Shown here: positions 11,565-23,400 of the stretch, piece by piece
How positions within the stretch are numbered: the stretch's first letter is position 1
How the letters are laid out: each line of letters starts with the position of its first letter
Source: Wuchereria bancrofti
Lineage: Eukaryota > Nematoda > Chromadorea > Rhabditida > Onchocercidae
Reading direction: 5' to 3'
Length of the DNA stretch: 64,000 nucleotides
Assembly (NCBI GenBank): GCA_005281725.1
Contig: SSBO01000002.1
Coordinates: forward strand, 758,902-822,901
Position numbers and translations under genes: made by a program
The notes under the pieces: model-generated
Databases searched by the model: none
Seen by the model: only the letters and a program-made list of their open reading frames with translations
Told to the model about the DNA's origin: nothing

Positions 11565-13895
11565 GTAAGTTGTGTATTTGGAAAATTTCCGATTTAAAGA
11601 AAGAAAAAAAGATAAAAAAAAAATTAGTTAAATTTGATGAAAATACTAACTCTTACACATTTATAATCATAGATGAAACTATAACATTTTGATCTTTTTT
11701 ATTTGAGATTGTTAAATTATTATTATTAATTATTTTCTTAACAGTTTCTACAGAACTAATTTTGTATGTAATGATATATACATATTAAAAGTTTTTTCTT
11801 TTATTTCTCTTAAATTATATGCACTTATTTGCTTATTTATTTTTTTCACACAGTTGGCATAGTCGTTAATTAATCAATTAATTAATTAATTAATTCTTTA
11901 CATCGAATGTGAATAGTTCATAATTGCTGTTTATTTGCAGATAAATTTACGATTGATCTTAGTGAGTGGAAAAACAAAAGAATTTCAATTAGCATCAAAT
12001 TCCTCAGCGCTCGATATAACGCAATATGTATTTGATCATTGGCCTGATGGTTTGTTGATTATTTCGTTTCTTTTAAAATAATCAGTTCTATCTAAATTAA
12101 GGTTATGTATTTATATGTGCGAAGATTAAATTAATTAATTTCAATATTAATTGATAGGTAAAGAATAAAGGGAAAAAAGAAGACGATCGTTGATGATATA
12201 TCTTTTTTATTAGATTTATTTGAAATTTAATGATAATTTTTTGAAATATGTTGATGAATTATAATACGTTGATAAATTATCATATTTTTTTTTTCTTTTC
12301 AAAGTAAATTTAGTAGAGTATTCAGTAGAATTAAATTGTGCTGTTTAATTTATTTTTAAAATTATAGTTTTTGTCATTTTGATATGACTTTTTTTTTTTT
12401 TTTTTGTAAATAACACACGTGTTATATTATTGTGACACGTATGATATTATTATACGTCATTTAAAAGATATTATAAACGTGATAATAAATATATTATGTT
12501 AAATTGTAGCTCTTATCGTTGTCAAATTTTATTTCCTTGTTAGTTTTTCATAAAAGAAATGATAATAAAATATCATATAATCAAAGAGTTTTTTTTTTTT
12601 TTTACATTCAAATAATTTAATTTTGCAACATTTTCATTTATCATTATAAACATATGTAATATATCTATTTATTTAAGCATTATTAATTTTATTATAATAT
12701 AATAATAATAATTAATAAAATATTAATACTAATTAATACAATATTAAATTTCCTTTTTTTTTTTTACAGAATGGAATGATGAGCGTGTGAATTCATCGTC
12801 AATGCTAAAATTAATTTATCATGGACGATTTTTACATGGTAGTGTTACCCTTGGTGCATTATCATTACCAGTTGGGAAGACAGCAGTTATGCATCTTGTT
12901 ACCCGTGAAAATTTACCCGAATCTACCACTAATGGTTTCTTTTTTAATGAAAATATGGACAGGTTTATAAAGAAGATATCATCAATTAACAATACAAATA
13001 ATTAGCACTGAAAATTTTTAAATAGTGATTAGTTGAATGAAATATGCAAAATTATAGTTTACAAATATTAAATTATTAGTCTTTTTTTTTCCCTTCCTTC
13101 TTTTACCTTTTGACATAAACTAATTAATAGTAAAAAAATAATAACAATAATTAGATAAATAAATAAACAAATGAATAAATAATATAGAATCATTGATAAT
13201 GTTAGTAAGTTTAATGTTAATAGGTAAAAAAAAAGGTAATATATTATAATATGAGCATATCTTATCTGTTCATCAAATTTATTTTATCAAATTAAGTTAA
13301 TTGCAGTGATAATAGATTTTCTTTTTTTTTTTCATTTTTTGCTTTTTAAATTATTAGGGATAATTCTAAATTTTTTACAGTATAACAACATATTTTAAAA
13401 CTTGATAGGAATAGAGAATTAAAATTAAGTGATAAAAAATGGTATCAATAAATCTTTGATCTATATATAATCTTTCATTTTTTTTTTTTTTGGAAAATAT
13501 TCAAATGTTTTTACTTTTCTTTTGCTCTTTTTTTTTTTTTAAATTCATTACGATTGAAGAATTTTAGGAACATAAAGGATTTGTTTATGTTATCAAATCA
13601 TTCATTTATTTAAGAGATGTTTTAGTATTTGAGTAAGAAATTTATTGGAAATTAATGAGGCATTAAAGTTATTTATTTCAGTGAAGAATACCATTGTTCC
13701 GCTGTAATTTTTTTTTGTATTATTTAAGTTATTTGAGTTAAATTTATTCATTCACATTCTTTTTTTTTGCTTTTTAGAGCATTTTTTATTTTTAAAAATA
13801 CGAAAGATTTCCAGAAAAACGACATTTCCTTTTTTTTTTCAGATAATTTAAAAAAAATGAAACGTAATACATGCTGCCGATGTTGTCCATCATAA
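11502..13895 (+). CDS. UBL3: UBL3, membrane-anchored ubiquitin-fold protein
   Basis: Four exons (11502-11564, 11941-12049, 12770-12934, 13843-13895) join in phase to a protein of 129 residues; vertebrate UBL3 is about 117. Residues 22-35 read INLRLILVSGKTKE, matching the UBL3 core, followed by the Trp-Pro motif, then LIYHGRFLHGSVTLGAL and the VMHLVTRE end of the ubiquitin fold. UBL3/MUB proteins are lipid-anchored through C-terminal cysteines and act in protein sorting to vesicles. They lack the conjugating Gly-Gly. Here the tail ends CCRCCPS (residues 123-129): Cys126 is in the CAAX position and three more cysteines nearby could be acylated. The Met at 11502 is the first in frame after a TTTTATAG acceptor. 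The gene is convergent with the large minus-strand gene. The least certain parts are the last junction, whose donor is weak (G/GTTTCT), and whether an upstream exon exists. Confidence 0.92.
11941..12049 (+). CDS. UBL3: UBL3 exon 2
   Basis: The acceptor is TTTGCAG just before ATAAATTTACG. Encodes the first strands of the ubiquitin fold (INLRLILVSGKTKEF) through HWPD and ends after the first base of codon 58 at G/GTTTGT. Confidence 0.93.
12770..12934 (+). CDS. UBL3: UBL3 exon 3
   Basis: The acceptor is TTTTACAG; the two leading bases AA complete Glu58. Encodes EWNDERV, then LIYHGRFLHG, TLGALSLP and VMHLVTRENLPE. I end it at AATG/GTTTCT because that phase is the one that reads into the Cys-tail exon. 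Without splicing the frame runs on to a stop at 13003-13005. Confidence 0.85.
13843..13895 (+). CDS. UBL3: UBL3 exon 4 (lipid-anchor tail)
   Basis: A strong polypyrimidine acceptor (T10CAG) is followed by two bases completing Asp113, then NLKKMKRNTCCRCCPS and TAA. The Lys/Arg stretch followed by a Cys cluster is the expected polybasic plus CAAX/palmitoylation layout of UBL3 proteins. Too short to be found by ORF length. Confidence 0.75.
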
Positions 13896-14061
13896 AAATG
13901 ATCAAATTTTCTACTTCTTCAAACGATGATATCATTTTGTGTAGGATCAAATCGATTGATTGATTTTTTTACTGTCTGTTCAATCGATCATTGATTAAGA
14001 CAACTCAGATATTCAAATGCGACCAATCTCAGAAAAAGAGAAAAAAACTTCCAAATCCCTT

Positions 14062-14067
14062 AATAAA
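14062..14067 (+). terminator. Candidate UBL3 polyadenylation signal
   Basis: The first canonical AATAAA I see after the UBL3 stop, 167 bases downstream. A second cluster (AAATAAATAAATAAA) lies near 14173. In AT-rich DNA this hexamer is common by chance. Confidence 0.35.
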
Positions 14068-16557
14068 CAACAAATTTATTTTGTTTACAAATTTTTTAGG
14101 TTTTTGTACAGTACGAAGTGATTGAAATATTACTTTCACAGCTTTTTCTTTGATTTCATTTTGTAATAAGTAAATAAATAAATAAACATTGTGAATGTTT
14201 GATTAATCAATCAATTAATTAATTGCTATTGTGTCGTTTACAGTGCAAAATTTTGGAATAATAAAGACAAGAAAAATATAAACAAAACAGAGGAAGGGAA
14301 AGAGAGAGGGAGAAAGAGAGAGGTTCATTCTTTTGGCACTAAATTCTAATTGCTAATATCAAATTTAGGTCATAATTCTAGTCCAATCCTCTTAACAACA
14401 TCCATCTTCTTCCCACATTCCTTTTCTAATTAAATTAAAGATTATCATTAATGATGCATCATTCCAAAAATGATAAAATGCTAAGGTGAAAAATATTATT
14501 AATATCTTTCAATTATTCATTATCATTCATATTCATAACTAATCTGTACTTATTGACTATTGATGGAATGAAAAAATATGCATTAATTACTTGGTTATGC
14601 ATAATGTTATCAGAGAGGAATTTAATTTTCTTCCAATAATTAAATTTGAGAAATTTGATTACCTATTAAAAACTTAGCACAATACTCCATTCATCCTTTT
14701 TTTTTTTTTTGTTCTCATTTATATTTAGCAAAATGTTTTGCTGTTCCTCTTTTTTGACTTTTTTCATATTTCATCAACTGACAAATCAGCCTATTACATT
14801 AGTTTTTTTTTCTTTTGCTTTTTTCTTTAAAAAAAAAAAACAGAAAATTGTTCTACATAGAAAATATAATTTCCTTTTTTTCATAAGAAATTTTAACTTT
14901 TTTCTTAAAAAAAAAATTAAGAAATTTATGCATCAAGAAGTGAAATACGTGCAAAACAAAGGACCACTTGTAAAATATTTTATGAAAACAATAAAATGAA
15001 AGAAAAAAATTGGCAAAAAGAAGACAAAAAAAAAAAAAAGAGAAAAACAGAAAGAGCAAAATCTACAAGAAAAACATACATGTACACAATGACGAATTTA
15101 AATTAATATAAAATTAAATTAATCGATGACATAAAAACAAGGAAAGAAATAATAACGAAGTAATCAAATAGTATAATAAATACATTATAGTTTTACAAAT
15201 GAAATAAATCCATTGTACCATTATATCTTCTAAAATTTACCAATGTTAAAAATAAAGAAACAACATAAATGTTTGAAATGACAAATTAGGAATTAGAACT
15301 AATTTTAAAATAAGGAAAAATTAAATGAATTAAGCAAAGAACAATAATACACGACAATATCCCTTCTCAACTTTTTTTTTTTGTTTTTGTTTAAAATGTG
15401 AATTAATTATGATGATAATGTATTTATGAATTAAATACGGCTAATTTAATTGAATACAATACCTAAAAATCATTTTAAGCATTGGTTCAACTTTTCATTA
15501 TCATTTCCTATTGTAGACTTTTTAACACTAACATTTTGTTTTTTTTTTTTTTCAAATTTCCATTGATTGTTATAAATTAAAAATCGATGAATAAAAATAA
15601 TGTAAAATATTTTAGAAGTTACATACAATTTGTTTCAGATCATTTTAAATGATCGAAATATTTATTGTATTCAGTACATGGACACTATCTAGAATTTAAT
15701 TTATTCAAAGAAAGTTTGAAAAAAACTTTTGAAGTTAGAAATAAATCAAACTACGGCAATTTTCATTTAATAATAAGCTAAAAAATGAGAAAAAAAAATA
15801 ATTAAGTATAAGAAATAAAAATGGAAAAATTCGCAAAATAAATGGATGGCATGAAATGGCGATTTAATTAATCATTTCACTTTACCTAACTGAACTTCGT
15901 TTCAAATTTCAACATTTCCTCTTATTAATACTGAGAAGGAGAGAATACGAAATTATAAACTGTTTAAAAAACAATAACCTTTACTAATATACTACTTTTA
16001 TTATTATTATCATCATCATCACTACTATTGCTACTATTAACTGTCAATAGTAATAGTAACTGGTATTGATCAAAAATTTTTTCTCAAATAAGGGAATGAA
16101 TAATTATAACTAATTTATGAAATACTACTATCAATGAATTTGAGTAAATATTAAATCGTTAATGTTTTTGAGACCCGTTTCAATAATTGGGAAAATGGGC
16201 ATAAACGTAATGAAACGTAACGAAACGAAGCAAAGCGAAATTTACACAGAATCGATGAAAGCACAGTATTTTTCATTTAATTATTTGAACATATGAACAC
16301 ATTGCGACAACATATGTATTACAATTTCAATTATTTCAAAAATTTGCAAAAAGAAAACAAGAAAAGAAAGAAATCAAACAACAAATACTATTTCCAAACA
16401 TCATAGATTCTTTGCAAGTTACCCGATTGTTACCCGTTTTTACAACAAATTATACGCTGATAGATTAATCTATCTGAAATTTTTGTTATTATTATTACTA
16501 TTACTGAAAGATCAATGACCGTAAATTGCTAGAAATTAAATGATTTTATGCATCATT

Positions 16558-16563
16558 TTTATT
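16558..16563 (-). terminator. Candidate polyadenylation signal of the AUTS2-like gene
   Basis: AATAAA on the minus strand (TTTATT on plus), about 180 bases past the stop at 16744. It is the first such hexamer I noticed downstream. Confidence 0.35.
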
Positions 16564-16743
16564 CAAACAAACATATTCAGGTAATTTACAGCTCATATAC
16601 CGGAAAAAGGAAATTATCATATCATTGTTCACTTCCTATCCTTGACCTGAAATATTTTCGGTCTATTTCTCTCTATTGTTATCACACTATGAACACAAAA
16701 ATCAATCAATTAGATCTTCTCTAGCCTTAAATTATTCATTAGG

Positions 16744-17403
16744 CTACCTTCCCGATTGCATAATATCTTCCTCGCGCTTTTGTCGTGCTAATTGCTCCAA
16801 TGTATTGGAATACGGATTTTTGCCACTGTATAATGCTTGCTGTAAATTTGCTGCAGCTGCTGCATTACCAAGTGACATTAGATTAGAATTAAAAAGACCA
16901 GCTGCAGCACCAAGACTTTGCGGTAATCCTGCTGCTGCTGCCGCTGCTGCAGCATTCGATGATATAGCTGCTGCCGCAGCCGGTCCAGGAATTCCACCCG
17001 GAGGTGCGGCTCCAGTTAAAGTATACGTTGATGGAAGACCACGCGACACATTATAAAGTTGCTGTTGTTGTTGCTGATGCTGTTGACGTTGCATTTCAAG
17101 TAGTGCTTCCAGTGACGGTTGCGATTGTTGCTGTCGCATTTGTGCAGCGAAAAGTTGTTGTCGCATGAGTTCAAGGTTCGGAGTTGGTGTCATTGATGTA
17201 TTACCACCTATACCTGAGGTACTGCTCAAAGCAACCATATAACGATCCATCATTTGTTGCTCCATTTGCATACGCACCAAATCGAGAGATGATGGTGGTG
17301 GTGGTGGTTGGGGTGCACCACTAACCGGAACATGTGGTCCGGTTGCAGTTGCAGCATTAGAACTCATTTGCGCAGCTGCAGCTGATTGTCGCAATGCTTC
17401 CAT
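16744..17403 (-). CDS. AUTS2-like exon 12, C-terminus and stop
   Basis: The acceptor is GTTTCAG, phase 0, MEALRQSAAAAQMSS onward. Contains PQPPPPPSSLDLVRMQMEQQ, Met/Gln-rich helices, a Gln run, an Ala-rich stretch and a charged end (LEQLARQKREEDIMQSGR), then TAG. Met970 begins the exon, but the phase shows it is internal. Confidence 0.88.
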   Translation of the reverse strand: MEALRQSAAAAQMSSNAATATGPHVPVSGAPQPPPPPSSLDLVRMQMEQQMMDRYMVALSSTSGIGGNTSMTPTPNLELMRQQLFAAQMRQQQSQPSLEALLEMQRQQHQQQQQQLYNVSRGLPSTYTLTGAAPPGGIPGPAAAAAISSNAAAAAAAAGLPQSLGAAAGLFNSNLMSLGNAAAAANLQQALYSGKNPYSNTLEQLARQKREEDIMQSGR

Positions 17404-20400
17404 CTGAAACAAAACATATTATTCGATGGAAAATTGAAAATAAGATCACTGAAAAATTTTAGGAAAACCGAAAATATTATAAATAAATTGCAAAGAGCTG
17501 AGAGAAACTTTAAAAAGTAACAAATTTTCAAGGCATTCGAAAAATCATTTCTTCATTTCACAAAATTTTCATATCTAACTCAAATTGAAAATATGAAATT
17601 TTCCGATAACGGATCTTAACTAACCAACCGATTGCATTTGCTGCAATATAGCAGCCATATTAGGATCAAATAATCGCTGTGACGAATAAACAGATTGTGC
17701 TTGTGAAGTAACTGCCGAAAGAGGATGCGGTTGAGCAGATGCGGCAGCGGCAGATGGTAACAGATACGCTGTGGATGAAAGAGTACCATTCGGAAGAGCT
17801 GCAGCCGCTACATTCTGTTGGGCATTTTGCAATGCAGCAAACATAGCCGCTTGTGCGGCTGCCTCACTAGTACCATTGGTGAGAGAAGCGGTAGCACCAG
17901 GTAAATTTGGTGCTAGAGGTAAAGATGAACCAAGAACACCAGGTAGAGCACTTGGAAGAGATCCTTGAAGCTGAGGCATAGTGCCACCAGCTGCAGCTGC
18001 CGCAGCCGCAGCTACCGCCATCGATGGTGCCATTAGACTACCAGCGCCACTACCGGTATTACCACCACCAAGTTGCAAATGTAATGCAGAAGCTGTTGGA
18101 CTACGACTTATTGCTGCTGTCGAACGACCTTGTGATTGTTTTGGTGTCGCGCTGAAAAATTTGACAAGTCTTTCTAGTTTCATTTAACAAAATTAACTTG
18201 ATTAGAAAAGAAAAAAAAAACAAATGAAAAAAGTGAAAAGAAAATTGAATAAAATGAAAAGTTAAAATTTGAATGAAATTACTCATTATAAATTATAGAT
18301 TAAAATTTATCAAAAATTTCAACTATAAATAAAATGACGAAGGGAAAATCAAAAATCATTTCTCTAATAATATCAATCATAACAGTTATAGATTAATAAT
18401 GATAAACAATCATAATATGATGGATTATTATATTATTAATAAACAATTCTAAAGTCAGTTGTATTATTTTAAGCTTATCTATGGCTAATACTTTTCTTTT
18501 ATTTTCTTTTTTTCAATCAAAATAATAACAATATCATTATTAAGTAATGAGATTTAGTTTTTTTTTTTTTAAAAAAATGTGTAAACTATACGTACCTTTG
18601 ACGAGCTAATTTATTAGAATCAGAAAGTTGTTGAAATGGTAGAGTAAATGGTGACGATAAAGCACCAGATTGTGCTAATGCAGGAAATGATGTTGGTAAT
18701 CCGCTACCCAAACTGAAACTAACTAATACGATAATTAAATATTATATTTCTTAGAAAAGATAATCCTCCTAAGGAATATATGAGAAACTAGCAAAAATGT
18801 ACTAATGATTATACCAGGTATAGAATTTCAGCTAAGAATTATTCAGTTAGATTTAAAAAAAAAAATGAAATAAAATAAAAGAAAGAAAAAGAACCTAATA
18901 AAATAGCAAAAAGGAAAGGAATGATGTTCTAACTACTTCAAATGGCTTTTTTTTTTTTTAAAATTGACTAGTTCTTTATTACTTTAACTTTTCTTTTTTT
19001 AAATTGATTTTCACAATTTGAATATAAAATTATGCAATATGCTTTAGTATTATTATTCATTCTTACACAGAGGAAGAAACAATAGCAAATTATAAATTTA
19101 CGATAAAAATATATTTAAAAATACTAGCATAAAACAAAAACATTCTCCTCTGTCATTCCATATATTTCTTATTTGTTATTTATTAATAAACAAATACATT
19201 CGTTCATTACAATCTTATTTTCATCTCATTCTTAACATTTTAATGAACTCATTTAATGCATATACCTCTTGAAAAGAATAAAAAAATTCAATTTCTTTAT
19301 TTTTTTTTCTGCAAATCTTACTTTTTAATTACTTTTGCAATAATAGCAAAAAAAAAAGAGAAAAAAAATAACGTAGGTAAATAGGTTAATGATAAATTGC
19401 TAAAAAAAAAATGAAAAGCTGTAGCATTGTTTGAATAATTTAATGACTTCTTTTTTTTAAACTGAAAAGACCTTCCATTGATATTAAAGTCATTTACGAA
19501 ATCAAATAAATCTTAATGAAATTTTTATAAAGAAAAAAAAAAAAACTAATTTATATTTCTCAATCAACAAAAAAAAAAAAAAAAAAATTTTTTTCTCTTA
19601 TTTCCACATATCCTATTAATTCAGATAGCTACTAGCACTCTTACCATATCCAATTTCGATACCTATGAAACTGCATCTATTATCTACTTTTCATCCAGCA
19701 AAAAAAAAAAAAAAAATTAAGAAAAAATAATTTTCAATTCAAATTTTTAATTAAAACTGCTTATGAAATCTAACTATTACTCATTTCATTTCTTTTTGTA
19801 CTAACACATTCATCTCAACAAATTCCAAACTAATGATTAGACCATATCCCTTCGATAATTCCAAAACTACTTTTTAGTTTTCAACTTTAATTTTTCCAAA
19901 TTGAAATGTAATTTCAATTCTTTGCCAATTATCTATTTCAATTTTATTCGGCAATTTTGCTATTCTCTATTCTTTTTTCTCTTAACAATTCTTATCTTTT
20001 TCTAACTTTTTATTTTTTCTAATAAACGGTAAGAAAAAAAGAAGAATTCGATACTAATCTTTTGCTTTGAAATTCATTTTTCTTCTCAAAAATAATTGCA
20101 ATAAAATTTAAATCTCAAATTAATTAGAAATTTTATTTCAAAACTGAAAATATTTTCAATTCCAATATTACTGTAGAATTGAAATCATTTCATATTCATA
20201 CAAATACAACGAACAATTTACTTATTTATTATATAATAAGTGAAAAAGAATTTAAGAGTAGGTATAATTCACCTACTGATCCACATTATTAATTGATATT
20301 TGAAATTGACACATCATTCTCATAATACATTAATATTAATTACCCGCAAAAATATTACTTACACAACGACATTTAATCAAATGATTAATTTATTTTTAAA

Positions 20401-23400
20401 AATTTTAAATTTCAAAAAAAATAATTACTCACCTTGGCATATTAGCATTTGAAGTTGAAGGCGGACAGAATGGAGCCGTTACACCACCACCTGCTCTCAT
20501 CGTAGGTGCATTATTACTATTATTTTGTGATGAAGATACTGCTGCTGCTGCTGCTGCTGCCGCTGCTGCTGCTGCTGATGACGATGAACTTTGTGGTACT
20601 GCAGCTGCAGCTGCAACAACTGATGGTTGTGGTGTTGAACGGCGCTCTTTCTTCGATAATATTTCATATGCTATTTTAATATGCATTGCACACCATCGTC
20701 CCTGTTTAGTCTAAAATTAAAATTCAAGAAATAAAAAAAAAAAAATTGTTTTTTTTTTTTTGATTATAGCTTTTTATTAGATGAAATCATACAAATTCCT
20801 CTAACAACCATAAATACCGTACAGCATATCAATGATTTTTTTTTCTTTTTTTTTTTAACAAAATCGTTATTTTTGTTACTATTTTTATATATTTCGTTTT
20901 AGTTGCAAAAAAAGTTTTCATTTTTATATTACTTAATCTATCTTTTTGATCAAAAAAATCTAGAAAACATTCAAAATTGTAAGATATGGAAGAAAACAGT
21001 AGCTCTCTCTCCCTCTCTCTCTCTTTTTCTCCCTCCTCTTTCCCTCTCTTTCTTTCTACCTCTTTTCGTCAGTATGGCTTAAATTAAAATTATTATATAT
21101 TACATAATAACATTTCATTTAAAAAGGAATAAATTTACTTTTCTAATATTTGATAGATTTATTTTTATGTATGATAAAAAGAATTATATCTAACATACAT
21201 ATAAATAAATGTATATATAATGACATTTTATATTAGCTCTCAAATTCTTTCAAAAATGACAAAGAAAGAAAAAGAAAATGCTTTTTTAAAAGGAAATTCA
21301 TTGCTACTTTACTGCTTTCAATTCAACTGTTGAAATATTTAAGTGAAATTTTTTGATTAAAATCTCGTAATCCCTCACTCACTCATTCACAGTATGCTTG
21401 ACATTTCACACTTGCAAAAGGATAATTTTATAGCTATACTATCAATGGTGAAAACTAATGAAATTTTAATTTAAAATGAATGAAACATCTGGAAAAGTTA
21501 ATCAAATCTTAATTGTGCAATAACAAATATCAAAGAAATAACAAATAATAAGATAAAAAATAAGAAATAAAACGAAAAAAAAAATGAATACCTTGATAGG
21601 TAACGGTTGCGTACCAGCGGTAGGTAAAGTCCGTCCTAATAATGCAGCATTAGCAAGTTGTGAACTAAGTGCAGTACCGGGTGGAAATTGAATACAACCC
21701 ATTGATGATGCAGCTGAGGTTGACGGTTGCGCTGCTGTTGAAAGCGTTGTTGGAGGCAAGGAACCTTGAGCAAGTGACATTGACTGAAATTAAACCAAAC
21801 AAAGAAAATGTACAAAAAAAAAAAATAAATAAATAAATGAATAAATATTATGCAAAGTAATGAATAAATTCATTTTAAAATTAAAATTACTCAAGAAAGA
21901 TAAAAATTCAAATTTATCATTAATAGTAATAAAAAAAAAAAAAAAAAGGGAGAAAAAACAAATCCTTTTAATCATATAACAAATGAATGAATTTCATCTA
22001 AAAATTTACAATAGAAGAAAAAAATTTTAATGATAAAAAATGATTGGTCACAGCTAGTTAAACAATCATAGCAATAGGAATTATATTGGATTAGGATAAA
22101 ATTTATTCTGATTATAAAAATGAAAAAAAGATTCTATAATATCAGCTGTCATACGATTGCTCATTTTTATTGCTAATTCACCTGTTAAATGGAATGAATA
22201 GACGGCTTGTTAAAATCCTTTAAATATTTAGAATAAAAAAAAAAAGAAAAAAAGGAAGAAAAAGTGATGAAAAAATAAAATTTTGTAATGAAAAGTATTT
22301 AACTAACTTGTTGTGTTTGTTGTTGTTGTAGAATTTGTGCAGCAAGAAATGGGAATGCAGCATTCGGTGGTGCACCAGGAAAAAATAAATTACCAAAATC
22401 GGCACCACCAATGGTTGATCCGGTACCACCACCGCTACCAGCAGCAGCTGCTGCTGCAGCAGCATTCAATGCAGCAAGATTGGTGCCACCAAAAAATGCT
22501 TGTCGAAATGGATCAATTAAAGATGCTGTAGGTGGTTGCGGTGGTGGTGGTGCTGATGGTGGACCGGTTGCTCCACGATTATCCGTATTGGTGGTACCAA
22601 CGGTAGCACCTGCAACAGCTGATGATAGCTCATTCCGTCCGGTAGGAGCAAGTACACCAATCGAAAGTCCAGATGATTCACCACTTAAAGAATTAACGGA
22701 CGATAAATTCGATAGATTTATTGATGGTGCAACGGTAACACCGGTTTGTTGCTGTTGTTGATGACCTGCAACCACCGATGTTGATGGTACATCATGTCCT
22801 GGATCCACCGGATGTGTCGCTGCAACACGATTTATCGTAACTCCCATTGAGGAAACGGTTCAACTATTTCTGATATTTTTGCTATTCCGCAAAAAAATAT
22901 CAGTTTTTTTCTTTTTTTTTTTTCTCCACCTGACCAATTATCTTCTGCTATTTGCTGTAATCAATGACATCGACATATTTCGATGTCTTAATAAAAAATA
23001 AAAAAAAAAAAAATTACGAAAAAATAAAATACAAAAAGAAAAAAAAAACACAATAATGTCATTCATTCATTCATCTCTTAGTATATTTTACACAACAAAT
23101 AATAGGAGAAAAAAAAAAAAAGAATTCCCTTAGGTAATGTTAATTATCGTCGGTTAAAAAGAAAAAGGAAAAAGAGAGAGAGAGAGAAAAAAAAAAGAAG
23201 AAAAAAAAACTTCAATTAATTTCCTAAACGATGTGACCTTTCAATTTTATTTATTGTCAGTATTATCATTATCATTGGTGATTTAAACATCCTCTAACAT
23301 TCCCCTCTATTAACCAGCATAAACATTACACAAAATTCGGGCAATTTAATCAGTCCCCATTTCTCGATTCTATTTATCATGATCAACAATCATTTTTCCA

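Larger units (their letters stand above)
13896..16743. other. Convergent intergenic region with both 3' untranslated regions
   Basis: No coding sequence recognised. The stretch contains A/T runs, a 14-bp palindrome AATGATGCATCATT near 14452, and triplet repeats near 16000-16060. The two 3' untranslated regions must end inside it. Confidence 0.7.

Noticed and set aside
12955..12970. Stronger-looking donor CAG/GTTTAT in UBL3
   Set aside because: Its phase reads into a stop immediately after joining exon 4.
12935..13005. C-terminal extension of the UBL3 exon to the stop at 13005 as the main product
   Set aside because: It lacks a lipidation motif, while a downstream exon gives a family-typical Cys tail. 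Kept only as a possible isoform.
16676..17056. Plus-strand open frame opposite exon 12
   Set aside because: Antisense shadow of the GC-richer coding exon. The minus frame has phase-matched splice sites and a coherent protein.
17771..18187. Plus-strand open frames opposite exon 11
   Set aside because: Same reason; Ala codon runs read on the other strand.
22313..22761. Plus-strand open frames opposite exon 7
   Set aside because: Shadows of the Gln/Ala-coding repeats on the minus strand.
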